From NCBI GenBank assembly GCA_035299425.1, contig DATGWP010000239.1, positions 5,863 to 69,862 on the forward strand: 64,000 nt of DNA, read 5' to 3'. The DNA comes from Bog-950 sp035299425. GTDB taxonomy: Bacteria > Bacteroidota > Bacteroidia > Chitinophagales > LD1. The notes beneath the pieces were generated by a model. The model ran no database searches, had not been told where the DNA came from, and saw nothing but the letters and a program-made list of their open reading frames with translations. Positions 29,601 to 36,120 of the stretch are shown one piece after another; within the stretch, counting starts at the first letter, position 1; each line of letters begins with the position of its first letter. The position numbers were made by a program, and so were the translations under genes.

Positions 29601-30209
29601 TGCGCCGGTAGCGCCTGTATTACCATTGCTGCCTTGCGCTCCCGGTTGTCCTTGTAAGCCCGTGGCACCGGTTGGGCCGGTTATACCCTGTGCACCTGTG
29701 GCGCCATTAGTTCCATTTATACCATTTGCGCCAGTTGGGCCTGTTGGTCCCTGTGCGCCGGTGGCCCCAGTGTTTCCTGTTGAACCGGTGGCCCCTTGTG
29801 GACCGCTGCCTCCGTTTGCTACGTCGCCCGCAAATAAGGCATAAGGTACACTCAATAACTGAGAGGTTCCCATATCGGTATAACTAGAACCACCGTTTAC
29901 ATCTACTTGTACCTGCAAATATTTTGAACCCGTACCCCAGTTAACAGCTGCAAGGTTGCCTGCACTACCAATTATATGAGTAATCAACCCAAACTGATTG
30001 GTTGTTTCTGTGGCTGTTTCCTGAAAAACAACTGCGCCCGTTGGGGAGCCTTCGTGAATCTGAAACCGTAAAGATACATTTGTACCAGCCGCCAGGGTAT
30101 GTCCAGTTGCATCACGGACTACCGCCTGGTAATTAAACTGCTGCGGCACTTGTGCCGTAAGCACCAGCGATAGCGCCACTATTAGATTAGAAAGAATAAT
30201 TTTTTTCAT
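26673..30209 (-). CDS. Collagen-like tail-fibre-type surface protein with C-terminal S74 self-cleaving chaperone
   Basis: The 1178-residue protein has a signal peptide (MKKIILSNLIVALS...LTAQ). An N-terminal domain (FNYQAVVRDATG...GSKYLQVQVDV...LLSVPYALFA) is shared with the protein at 37054. Residues about 130-347 and 620-703 are collagen-like Gly-X-Y repeats rich in Thr, Asn and Pro. Between and after them are receptor-like beta domains, including NVGIGT-type motifs. Near residue 949 the sequence SDERLKDI begins a peptidase S74 intramolecular chaperone, where Ser949 and the following Lys are the expected catalytic dyad. KKVIAQQIEKVYPQ and LLSVDYEAISML are the matching downstream motifs, with an unusually long insert of about 100 residues between them. 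A coiled coil ends the protein. S74 domains trimerise phage tail spikes and are then cut off, so a trimeric fibre is likely. No T9SS domain is seen. Confidence 0.85.
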   Translation of the reverse strand: MKKIILSNLIVALSLVLTAQVPQQFNYQAVVRDATGHTLAAGTNVSLRFQIHEGSPTGAVVFQETATETTNQFGLITHIIGSAGNLAAVNWGTGSKYLQVQVDVNGGSSYTDMGTSQLLSVPYALFAGDVANGGSGPQGATGSTGNTGATGAQGPTGPTGANGINGTNGATGAQGITGPTGATGLQGQPGAQGSNGNTGATGAQGPTGPAGANGINGTNGATGAQGITGSTGATGLQGQPGAQGSNGNTGATGAQGPTGPTGANGHTGTTGATGANGTNGNNGATGPQGPIGPTGTQGPAGVAGNTGATGANGTNGTNGATGATGANGTNGVTGATGPTGVTGATGLLANGSSAGNTTYWNGTQWVINNSNIYNNGGGVGVGTTSPAAKLDVNISDFYGDAFRISSGNQTLLVANTIDNTFVQGWDVNNPQYYNDAWQSVTFTRSGYLTKIALPLYTTTPGPYNLTITTLTGPDGNGNNLGSTTLNATLTTTPTYYEFILSGNRYVNAGDVYSFYLNSNINPLFWATNNVDSFPSPSYTGGVSSYQYYTGHDVDFGLKAYVTNPGSALVVDYLGNMGINTTTPAARLDVNGNVKINDGTAVAGSVLTAIDASGIAKWQALPQIYGPTGPQGVTGVTGSTGATGATGPTGVQGVVGATGVQGATGPTGTNGTNGAQGAQGPAGATGATGATGAQGATGFLAAATDTGSTTYWNGSTWVTNSTNIYNVGGEVGIGTVNPNSKLHIKSPSQFTLAVDADEYPEITFRKNGIIKAYDAVSTQNGGYFVNSIPGDRIFMTQSGSFIFGNAGTETVRFTNGGLVGIGTNNPTFTFHVSGDGNFNGTLGVGMQGQTRYNIFDVRGNMAIGSGYAGTFTAPTNGAIIQGQVGIGTWAPRFPLDVSDAGGYCACWTSAETWFGIGNVGLSSSSNATTGSVSIYANNWIGSGSGFVIHSDERLKDIAGISKGADDLQTLNRIEITDYTLRDKHENTKPFKKVIAQQIEKVYPQATMHTAAKRYIANLYQVVSNFTVTDSIITLVLPTPILQKDKADIVAGAAIRFYLNDKTNPQLSKQEEGTIKSVNGNTLTIHFREPKEAEKSDKIFVYGTEVSDLLSVDYEAISMLNVSATQELDKKISALTNENESLKATIKKMQSGDKELMEMIKAMQAQLDVINGRLVTTTGK
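29461..29770 (-). repeat. 153-bp tandem repeat in the collagen-coding region
   Basis: The sequence starting CCTGTATTACCATTGCTGCC at 29461 recurs at 29614 with almost no change. The period is 153 bases, or 51 codons, or 17 Gly-X-Y triplets. Changes in copy number would keep both reading frame and triplet phase. Confidence 0.75.
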
Positions 30210-30244
30210 AAAATAATTTTGGGAGGTGGAGAAATTTGATGGAG

Positions 30245-30252
30245 CAAAGGTA
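30245..30252 (-). promoter_or_regulatory. -7 box for the collagen-like/S74 gene
   Basis: On the minus strand the sequence reads TACCTTTG, an exact TAnnTTTG match. Transcription would begin near 30241, giving a leader of about 30 bases to the ATG at 30209. It is close to, and divergent from, the box at 30317-30324. Confidence 0.45.
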
Positions 30253-30316
30253 GATGTGCCGCAATTCTATATTCCCTACAAATTCCCTACAGAAATCTAT
30301 TAGGCCGCAGAAGTAT

Positions 30317-30324
30317 TATTTTTG
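30317..30324 (+). promoter_or_regulatory. -7 box, leaderless arrangement, for the TPR-HTH gene
   Basis: TATTTTTG matches TAnnTTTG and ends exactly four bases before the ATG at 30329. The usual spacing would place the transcription start at the start codon itself. A -33 TTG is not obvious. Confidence 0.45.
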
Positions 30325-30328
30325 TCCT

Positions 30329-32011
30329 ATGAAAAACGCTCTAAAAGCACTTGAAAGTATTAAGGAATTAATCCCCTCTAACACTCAGGAAGCGAATAAG
30401 GCTTTGCAAAAATTCACCGCAGGTATAAAAAACACAGGTGGCGGTTTACTAAAGGCCAAAGCAGAACTACTTGGGGAAATGATTGCATTGGATATTGCTC
30501 CTTACGATAAAAGGAAATTCGATGGCAAAAAACTACTTACCTGCTTTAGCAGGGTAAAAAAATACGATGATGCTGCATGGGCACTACTGGCCAGTGCTGA
30601 TAATTTTTTTTACCGCGGCAATTTACAGCAGGGAGAAAACTGCCTGCAACAAATACGAGAAAAGTTAGCTGATAAAATTTCGTTAGAAACAGAATCTACC
30701 TACCTGCTGCGGATGGCCCATGTGAGTAATGTAAAAAGGGAATATGCGCAACGTATGTATATAGGCATGCAAGGGTTGGAGAAAATGAAAGCAGCAGACC
30801 ATAGAAATACCTGGTGGTATGCTAATTATACCGCCTTCTGTATTGTTATAGCAGATTCGTATTTTCGTAATGACCAGTTTGAAGAAGCATGGCCTTATTT
30901 ACAGGATGCTTTGGAGATTGATAAAACAAAAACGATTTCCACGCGTTTCCGGCAGGATATTTATCATCACATAGCTACTTATTATAGCATAAAAGATGAT
31001 AACAAAACCAGTATAGAGTGGTATGAAAAGGCAATAGACCTTTTAAAAAATGAACACCCAAACCATACCAACCTGGTAGGTTTATACTATCTTATTTCTT
31101 ATGGCTGTTTCCTGGCATTTAACCAAACCCCATCGGCGCAAAAAACAACCCGGTCGAAATTGCTTCTAAAAATGGAGCACTGCCTTGACCATTGCGAAAA
31201 AATTGTTTTGAAACTGGATTCTCCCCTGCACATGGCCCATTTACAATCAAGCAGAAGCCGGCTTGAATTGCTTAAAAAGAATTATGGCCAAGCAATCCGC
31301 CTGTTAAATATAAGTCTGCCGGTGCACCAAAAATTCAACCATTTAAATGGCATTACCGAATATTACCATATTGGTAATAGGATATATTACGAATGGGCCC
31401 GGCAAAAAAACGATCCCCCAAAACTATGGAAGGCTTACAAATACCTGGAAACCTTTAACAGAATAGTGCGTGACAACGCTAAAAAAATCACCCAAAGGAA
31501 ACTGGATGCGGTTAGAGATACTTATGAGTTGAAACAGAAGAAACTGAATGAGCAGTTGATGCAACAACAAATTGAAGCCTTAAATAAAGAAATTCACCTT
31601 GCCACTTTAAACCTGCACGATAAAATTATAGTGCTTGATGAATTGAAGACCTTTGTACAGTCGCTTAGAAAAAAAGACCTTGAAATGCGCCAGCTTACTA
31701 AATCGATTGTGCAGAAAATTGAATCGGTTAAAATTACGGAGCACGACAAAAACCGCTTACAGCAAAAGCTTACTGAAAGCAACCGTGATTATGATAAGTT
31801 ACTTATAGAAAAACATCCTGCGCTAACCAAACTCGAAGTAAATATGTGCAGCCTCTTCCGCACCGGCATAACCGATAAAGAACTGGCCAAACTATACGGA
31901 CAAGGATACAAAAGTTATGAGCAGCACCGTTGGCGGATAAAAAAGAAAATGGGACTGGGGCGTGATGTTAATTTGGTTAAGTACCTGGTGGGCCTGGGTC
32001 GATCATTATAA
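30329..32011 (+). CDS. TPR, coiled-coil and HTH protein (likely transcription regulator)
   Basis: I chose the ATG at 30329. An earlier ATG at 30254 gives an unconserved-looking leader that overlaps the divergent promoter region. The 560-residue protein has TPR-like helices at about residues 70-400 (AWPYLQDALEIDK, SIEWYEKAIDLLKNEHP), a Gln/Lys/Leu-rich coiled coil at about 400-495, and a C-terminal helix-turn-helix of the LuxR-like type (LTKLEVNMCSLFRTG, DKELAKLYG, YEQHRWRIKKKMGL). This is a common Bacteroidota regulator architecture, although here no membrane segment separates the TPR and HTH parts. It is divergent from the collagen-like/S74 gene with about 120 bases between starts, so it plausibly controls that gene. 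Confidence 0.75.
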   Translation: MKNALKALESIKELIPSNTQEANKALQKFTAGIKNTGGGLLKAKAELLGEMIALDIAPYDKRKFDGKKLLTCFSRVKKYDDAAWALLASADNFFYRGNLQQGENCLQQIREKLADKISLETESTYLLRMAHVSNVKREYAQRMYIGMQGLEKMKAADHRNTWWYANYTAFCIVIADSYFRNDQFEEAWPYLQDALEIDKTKTISTRFRQDIYHHIATYYSIKDDNKTSIEWYEKAIDLLKNEHPNHTNLVGLYYLISYGCFLAFNQTPSAQKTTRSKLLLKMEHCLDHCEKIVLKLDSPLHMAHLQSSRSRLELLKKNYGQAIRLLNISLPVHQKFNHLNGITEYYHIGNRIYYEWARQKNDPPKLWKAYKYLETFNRIVRDNAKKITQRKLDAVRDTYELKQKKLNEQLMQQQIEALNKEIHLATLNLHDKIIVLDELKTFVQSLRKKDLEMRQLTKSIVQKIESVKITEHDKNRLQQKLTESNRDYDKLLIEKHPALTKLEVNMCSLFRTGITDKELAKLYGQGYKSYEQHRWRIKKKMGLGRDVNLVKYLVGLGRSL

Positions 32012-32122
32012 AAAGACTTTATTAAAGACCGCACCTATGCCGGATGGAATACTACCTTGACAGCAAAGCAAAAATGCAGAGGGCGATGTTTACCGATGGT
32101 TTAGCCTACAACCACCCAAATC

Positions 32123-32244
32123 ACACTTATGGAACCAAACGCGTGAATTCTGTCATCCTTCAAATCTCACAACTGGCGCAGGCTTCAGCCGAAAACAAAA
32201 AGCGGAATTCTTCCAAGATTCAGGAGAATTCCGCTCGGGTAGCC
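32123..32244. repeat. Dispersed repeat, copy C, fused to the tRNA-Arg 3' end
   Basis: This copy has the left block and hairpin of copy A (gapless, offset 18004 bases, about 107 of 122 identical). At GTAGCC it switches to the tRNA gene, whereas copies A, B and D continue into the right block. The last four bases (32241-32244, AGCC) are the complement of the tRNA acceptor end GGCT. The repeat border therefore coincides with the 3' end of a tRNA gene, the classical position of integrase attachment sites. Confidence 0.8.
32191..32235 (-). terminator. Intrinsic terminator of tRNA-Arg (part of repeat copy C)
   Basis: Minus strand: AGCGGAATTCT (complement of 32225-32235), a 13-base loop, then AGAATTCCGCT (complement of 32201-32211), followed by TTTTTGTTTT. 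It starts four bases beyond the tRNA discriminator base. The same hairpin is present in repeat copies A and B without a tRNA. Confidence 0.8.
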
Positions 32245-32311
32245 GCGAGCAGAATCGAACTGCTATCTAGAGTTTAGGAAACCCTTGTTCTATCCGTTGA
32301 ACTACGTGGCC
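32240..32311 (-). tRNA. tRNA-Arg (anticodon CCT)
   Basis: The minus strand folds as a cloverleaf: acceptor GGCCACG/CGCGGCT, D arm GTTC/GAAC with loop AACGGATA, anticodon arm AGGGT/ACTCT with loop TTCCTAA (anticodon CCT, reading AGG), variable AGAT, T arm AGCAG/CTGCT with loop TTCGATT, discriminator A. CCA is not encoded. The acceptor stem has one A-C mismatch (positions 5-68) and a G-U pair at 1-72, unusual for a functional tRNA. They fall in the 3' half shared with the repeat border, so the 3' strand may have been replaced by an integration event. The T arm and anticodon arm are sound, so I expect it is still functional. Confidence 0.9.
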
Positions 32312-32319
32312 AGGTGGGG

Positions 32320-32351
32320 CGAAAATAAAAAATCCTGCTAGTCTGTGGCAA
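32320..32351 (-). promoter_or_regulatory. Promoter of tRNA-Arg
   Basis: Minus strand: TTG (complement of 32349-32351), 21 bases, then TATTTTCG (complement of 32320-32327), a one-mismatch TAnnTTTG box. Transcription would begin about five bases before the tRNA 5' end at 32311. The -33/-7 spacing fits Bacteroidota promoters. Confidence 0.55.
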
Positions 32352-32379
32352 TTCAGCCTTTCAACTTTCATTAAACCAA

Positions 32380-32387
32380 TATATTCG
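32380..32387 (+). promoter_or_regulatory. -7-like box, leaderless arrangement, for the glcD-like gene
   Basis: TATATTCG differs from TAnnTTTG by one base and ends four bases before the ATG at 32392, the same spacing as the boxes at 13077 and 30317. The -33 region is weak. Confidence 0.35.
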
Positions 32388-32391
32388 CCCC

Positions 32392-33792
32392 ATGAGTTAC
32401 AAGAAAGTAGATGCAGCAGATTTAGCGCATTTTAAAACCATAGTAGGAGCGGAGTTTGTTTTTACCGACGATGCCAACATCGAGAAGTTTAGCCGCGACG
32501 AAACGGATGGGGTTAAGTTTCCGCCAGAGGTTGTTATAAAGCCCATTACAGCGCAGGAGATTTCGGCTATTTTGAAATATTGTAACCAGCACCGCATACC
32601 GGTTTCGCCAAGGGCTGCGGGTACAGGACTTAGCGCTAACAGCCTTTGTGTGCATGGGGGCGTCATGCTATCGATAGAGCGGATGAACAAAATTCTGAAG
32701 ATTGATGAGCGCAGTTTGCAGGTAACTACCGAGCCGGCTGTGATTACCGAAGCTCTGCAAAACACATTACAGGAAAAGGGCCTTTTTTACCCGGTGGACC
32801 CCAGCAGCCGCGGCACCAGCTTTATTGGCGGCAATGTGGCCTGCAATAGCGGCGGGCCAAGGGCGGTAAAGTATGGGGTGGTAAAAGATTTTGTGTTGAA
32901 CCTGGAAGTTGTATTGCCCAATGGCGAAATAATGTGGACTGGAGCCAACACGCTTAAAAACTCTACCGGCTATAACCTTACACAGCTAATAGTGGGCAGC
33001 GAGGGCACCCTGGCCGTAGTAACCAAAATAGTGCTTAAGCTGTTGCCTTATCCTAAATTCAACAATGTAATGCTGGCGCCTTTTAAAAGTATGGATGATG
33101 CCAGTGCAGCTGTTAGCGCAGTTTTCAGGGCAGGTATTATACCCAGCTGTATTGAATTTATGGAGCGGGATGCTGTAGAGTATGTAATGAATTTTTTGGG
33201 TGATGTATCAATACCATTGGCCGATGATACCCAGGCAACATTGCTGATAGAAGTGGATGGCAATGATATGGAAACTATACAGAAGGATTGCGAGAAAATA
33301 TACGATGTGCTTTCGCAATTTGAAGTAGGTGACATTCTATTTGCCGATAGCGAAGCACAGAAAATTGACCTGTGGCGCATGCGCCGCAATATTGCCTATG
33401 CCGTAAAGAAGACAAATATGACGGTAGAAGAGGATACAGTTGTACCACGCGCCGAACTGCCAGAATTATTGAAGCATATTAAGGAAGTAGGCAAAAAATG
33501 GAACTTCCGTAGCGTATGTTATGGGCATGCCGGCGATGGCAATGTGCATGTGCGCATACTTAAAGACGAGCTAACCGATGACTATTGGAAAAACGAAGTA
33601 CCCAAAGGCATACGCGAAATATTTGAAAAGGTAGTTGAATTAGGGGGCACTATTTCGGGCGAGCATGGCATAGGGTGGATACAAATACCCTATATGGATA
33701 TTAAGTTTAAAGAAGTGCAGTTGCAGCTAATGCGTAACATTAAACAGGTATTTGACCCTAACAATATACTTAACCCGGGTAAAATATTCTAG
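32392..33792 (+). CDS. glcD: FAD-linked 2-hydroxyacid oxidase (GlcD / D-lactate dehydrogenase family)
   Basis: The 466-residue soluble protein has an N-terminal PCMH FAD-binding domain, seen in VVIKPITAQEISAILKYC, VSPRAAGTGLSANSLCVHGG, GLFYPVDPSSRGTSFIGGN, NSGGPRAVKYGV and LIVGSEGTLAVVT. The C-terminal FAD-oxidase domain ends with the characteristic KQVFDPNNILNPGKIF. This matches the GlcD subunit of glycolate oxidase and the closely related D-lactate dehydrogenases. It oxidises a 2-hydroxyacid to the 2-keto acid and passes electrons to a quinone or partner subunit. No glcE or glcF partner is next to it, so a single-subunit D-lactate dehydrogenase is about as likely as glycolate oxidase. The start at 32392 follows a -7-like box by four bases. 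Confidence 0.88.
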   Translation: MSYKKVDAADLAHFKTIVGAEFVFTDDANIEKFSRDETDGVKFPPEVVIKPITAQEISAILKYCNQHRIPVSPRAAGTGLSANSLCVHGGVMLSIERMNKILKIDERSLQVTTEPAVITEALQNTLQEKGLFYPVDPSSRGTSFIGGNVACNSGGPRAVKYGVVKDFVLNLEVVLPNGEIMWTGANTLKNSTGYNLTQLIVGSEGTLAVVTKIVLKLLPYPKFNNVMLAPFKSMDDASAAVSAVFRAGIIPSCIEFMERDAVEYVMNFLGDVSIPLADDTQATLLIEVDGNDMETIQKDCEKIYDVLSQFEVGDILFADSEAQKIDLWRMRRNIAYAVKKTNMTVEEDTVVPRAELPELLKHIKEVGKKWNFRSVCYGHAGDGNVHVRILKDELTDDYWKNEVPKGIREIFEKVVELGGTISGEHGIGWIQIPYMDIKFKEVQLQLMRNIKQVFDPNNILNPGKIF

Positions 33793-33847
33793 TTGATATT
33801 AGTCATCATCGAATTGAAACCAAAAAAGGGAGATTCTTACCAAAATC

Positions 33848-33878
33848 TTGCTTTTTTTGCCTTTGAAAGTTAATTTTG
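33848..33878 (+). promoter_or_regulatory. Promoter of the small lipoprotein gene
   Basis: TTG at 33848-33850, 20 bases, then TAATTTTG at 33871-33878, an exact TAnnTTTG box. This is the best full -33/-7 promoter in the window. The predicted start near 33882 leaves a leader of about 28 A-rich bases before the ATG at 33910. Confidence 0.6.
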
Positions 33879-33909
33879 ACCTATTACTAAAAACAAAAAA
33901 ACAACAATC

Positions 33910-34116
33910 ATGAAAAAGATTCTATTCGCCCTGATGGCTGTAGGCTTAATGGCTTCTGCCAGCTCTTGTAAAAAATGTGGTTACTGCAAGTATGCAAATG
34001 GTAGCACAGATGCTGCAGTTTGTAAAAATACTACTGCTTCGGCGCTAGGTGTAGATGGATACAAGGAAGCTGAAACCAACTGCGAAGCTGCAGGCGGTAC
34101 CTGGATAGTTAACTAA
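33910..34116 (+). CDS. Small cysteine-rich lipoprotein
   Basis: The 68-residue product has a lipoprotein signal peptide with hydrophobic core LFALMAVGLM and a lipobox-like SASSC, lipidated Cys at residue 20. The short mature part contains four more cysteines (residues 23, 26, 38, 58), arranged CxxC plus two distant ones, suggesting two disulphides or a small metal site. It has its own good promoter and a terminator directly downstream, so it is a single-gene unit. The family is unnamed as far as I know. Many Bacteroidota encode similar tiny lipoproteins of unknown function at the cell envelope. Confidence 0.75.
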   Translation: MKKILFALMAVGLMASASSCKKCGYCKYANGSTDAAVCKNTTASALGVDGYKEAETNCEAAGGTWIVN

Positions 34117-34136
34117 TCCATAAAATTTACCAGTAT

Positions 34137-34171
34137 AAAAAAAGCCATCCGCTATGCGTGATGGCTTTTTT
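34137..34171. terminator. Bidirectional terminator between convergent genes
   Basis: AAAAAAAGCCATC and GATGGCTTTTTT flank a short loop region (stem GCCATC 34144-34149 with GATGGC 34160-34165). A-run and T-run lie on either side, so it can stop both the lipoprotein transcript and the beta-glucosidase transcript. Confidence 0.85.
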
Positions 34172-34181
34172 GCTTTCAGGG

Positions 34182-35612
34182 CTATTTTGATAGAAACTCT
34201 TTAAACCATTTGCCGCTGGTTTTAACTATACGCTGCTGGGTTTTAAAATCAACGCCCACTATACCAAAGCGCGGACGGTAGCCTTCGGCCCATTCAAAGT
34301 TGTCCATAAAGCTCCAGATAAAATAGCCTCCAACATTAACCCCTTCTTGCTTGGCTTTTAATACCTGCGCCAGGTAATCTTTAATAAACTGCAGGCGCTT
34401 TACATCGTTTATTTCGCCGTTGGTATTCTCATCGGGAAAGGCCGCGCCGTTTTCAGTGATTATAATCTGCGGCATGTTTTTGTAGGCGCCAAATTTTTTG
34501 ATGAGGTGGTAAATTCCCTCGGGGTAAACCTCCCAGCCCATATCGGTTAAATCGTGGCCCAGTTTTTTGGCGGGCACATTGGCAAAGTGTATAATGGGTA
34601 TCAGGCCCAGTTTATACACTACCATGCGCGAATAGTTTTGCAACCCGATAAAATCAAAATCGAATTTCATTTTCTCTTCATCGCCGGGCTGCATGTGCTT
34701 GATGATGTGCTTGCAGGCGGGCAGGTCGGCTTTGGGATAGCCCAGGCCCATTACCGGGTCTATAAACAGGCGGTTGATGAAGGCATCGGCGCGCTTAGCG
34801 GCTTTAATGTTGCCTGGCTTATCGTTCTTGGCATCTATATGGCTGCAGCTAAAAGTAGTGCCTACTTTAGCGCCGGGTACATTGGCGCGGATAATGCGGC
34901 CACCGGCACCGTGGCACATTACCACATGGTGCACGGCTTTATAAAACTTGCTGAAGTTAACATAGCCCGGTGCATGCACACCTATTAAGTAGCCCAGTGG
35001 CACAAAGGCCATTGGCTCGTTAAACACCATCCAGTTTTTTACCTTGCTGCCATACTCTTTGGTTATCAGGTTTACATATTCCTCGAACCACTTAATGCAA
35101 TCGCGGTTGGCCCAGCCGCCTTTATCTTCCAGGGCCTGTGGTAGGTCCCAGTGGTAGCAGGTAATCCATGGCTCTACGTTTTCTTTCAGGCATTTATCTA
35201 TTACGCGGTGGTAGTAGTCTATACCCTTTTGGTTGACAGCACCGGTGCCCTCTGGCAATACTCGCGACCAACTGATAGAGAAGCGCGATGCCGGGATATT
35301 CATCTGGTGCATCAGCTCTATATCGCTCTCGTACTTGTGGTAGAAATCGCAGGCCACATCGCCGTTTTCACGGGTCTTAATTTTGCTTTTGTGGTGGTGG
35401 GTAAAGTGGTCCCACACGCTGGGGCCTTTGCCGTCGGTATCCCAGGCGCCTTCTATCTGGTAGGCGGCGGTAGCAGTGCCCCACACAAAGTCTTTTCCAA
35501 ACTGTTTGCGGGTTAGCTCGGCGGGGCCCAGCAGGGCGGCCAGTGCGTTGTGGGGTAACAGACTGCCTGCGCCAAGTATGGCGGCTAGTTTGAGGTATTC
35601 TTCTCTCGTCAT
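34182..35612 (-). CDS. Exported family GH1 beta-glucosidase
   Basis: I chose the ATG at 35612 because it gives an export-type leader (MTREEYLKLAAILGAG...HNALA). An ATG at 35699 adds an unlikely basic extension. The 476-residue protein is a glycoside hydrolase family 1 enzyme. The N-terminal signature FVWGTATAAYQIEGAW, the acid/base glutamate in WMVFNEPMAF, the nucleophile glutamate in IITENGAAF, and FIWSFMDNFEWAEGY are all present. It hydrolyses beta-linked glucosides or related disaccharides with retention of configuration, here probably in the periplasm. It stands alone, facing the lipoprotein gene across a shared terminator. Three TGTAACCACC repeats upstream may be regulatory. Confidence 0.9.
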   Translation of the reverse strand: MTREEYLKLAAILGAGSLLPHNALAALLGPAELTRKQFGKDFVWGTATAAYQIEGAWDTDGKGPSVWDHFTHHHKSKIKTRENGDVACDFYHKYESDIELMHQMNIPASRFSISWSRVLPEGTGAVNQKGIDYYHRVIDKCLKENVEPWITCYHWDLPQALEDKGGWANRDCIKWFEEYVNLITKEYGSKVKNWMVFNEPMAFVPLGYLIGVHAPGYVNFSKFYKAVHHVVMCHGAGGRIIRANVPGAKVGTTFSCSHIDAKNDKPGNIKAAKRADAFINRLFIDPVMGLGYPKADLPACKHIIKHMQPGDEEKMKFDFDFIGLQNYSRMVVYKLGLIPIIHFANVPAKKLGHDLTDMGWEVYPEGIYHLIKKFGAYKNMPQIIITENGAAFPDENTNGEINDVKRLQFIKDYLAQVLKAKQEGVNVGGYFIWSFMDNFEWAEGYRPRFGIVGVDFKTQQRIVKTSGKWFKEFLSK

Positions 35613-35709
35613 ACGCGATTGTACGAAATAAGTAGGAAGATAATGTAGAAATGTTGATAGGGATTTTGGAGGTGCGCTTTTGGGCCAGGGTGTACCCATA
35701 CCATTTTGG

Positions 35710-35798
35710 TGTAACCACCTTTAGGCTATAAATACCTTGTAGCTAAACAGTTGCAAAAAAGTGATGTAACCACCTTTTGGGGGTTTGTGTAACCACCC
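35710..35798. promoter_or_regulatory. Three direct repeats of TGTAACCACC upstream of the beta-glucosidase
   Basis: TGTAACCACCT occurs at 35710-35720 and 35765-35775, and TGTAACCACCC at 35788-35798. The centre-to-centre distances are 55 and 23 bases. They lie 98-186 bases upstream of the GH1 start. Repeated same-orientation sites suggest binding of a regulator, but no operator of this sequence is known to me. Confidence 0.4.
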
Positions 35799-35917
35799 TG
35801 CGTTTTTTGGGTGTTTTAAATATGCTGTATGTTTTTAATATTTAGGGTTATTGACACTATATTGACGTTGATTGTTTGTGCATAGTTTTTGGGGGGCTCA
35901 AGGTCATTAACTTAAGC

Positions 35918-36120
35918 ACCACCTCGTCTCGCTTCGCGAGCCACATCCCGAATCGAGTTCGGGACAGGCTCTCCTTAAAAACCGCCGTGGGAGCGGCGAA
36001 GGAGGAGAACTTAACAGCCCATTTCGGCTTAAGTTTATGATATTGGTGGGATGCCATTAAGTGTAATAACAACACACCCCGTCCGGTGCGGGCACCGGAC
36101 ACCCCTCTCGAGAGGGGATA
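35918..36120. repeat. GC-rich palindromic dispersed element, first copy
   Basis: It contains several nested inverted repeats: TCGCTTCGCGA, TCCCGAATCGAGTTCGGGA, GCCGTGGGAGCGGC, CCGGTGCGGGCACCGG and CCCCTCTCGAGAGGGG. Parts of it, such as the CTCCTTAAAA and GCGGCGAAGGAGG segments flanking a GC hairpin and then TAACAGCC, recur at 48860-48955. It has the look of a non-autonomous REP/MITE-like element. Confidence 0.65.

Larger units (their letters stand above)
32012..32391. other. Intergenic region with repeat copy C, tRNA-Arg and two promoters
   Basis: This stretch holds repeat copy C, the tRNA-Arg gene on the minus strand with its own promoter and terminator, and the -7 box of the glcD-like gene. 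An open frame from 32044 that runs through the repeat into the antisense of the tRNA is not called as a gene. Confidence 0.7.

Noticed and set aside
29266..29844. Plus-strand frames rich in Pro, Val and Ala opposite the collagen-coding region
   Set aside because: They are antisense shadows of the Gly-X-Y repeats, whose composition keeps the opposite frame open.
26673..30209. A prophage, because of tail-fibre-like collagen/S74 protein
   Set aside because: No other phage structural, packaging or integrase gene is nearby. The protein has a bacterial signal peptide, and similar proteins are common in Bacteroidota chromosomes.
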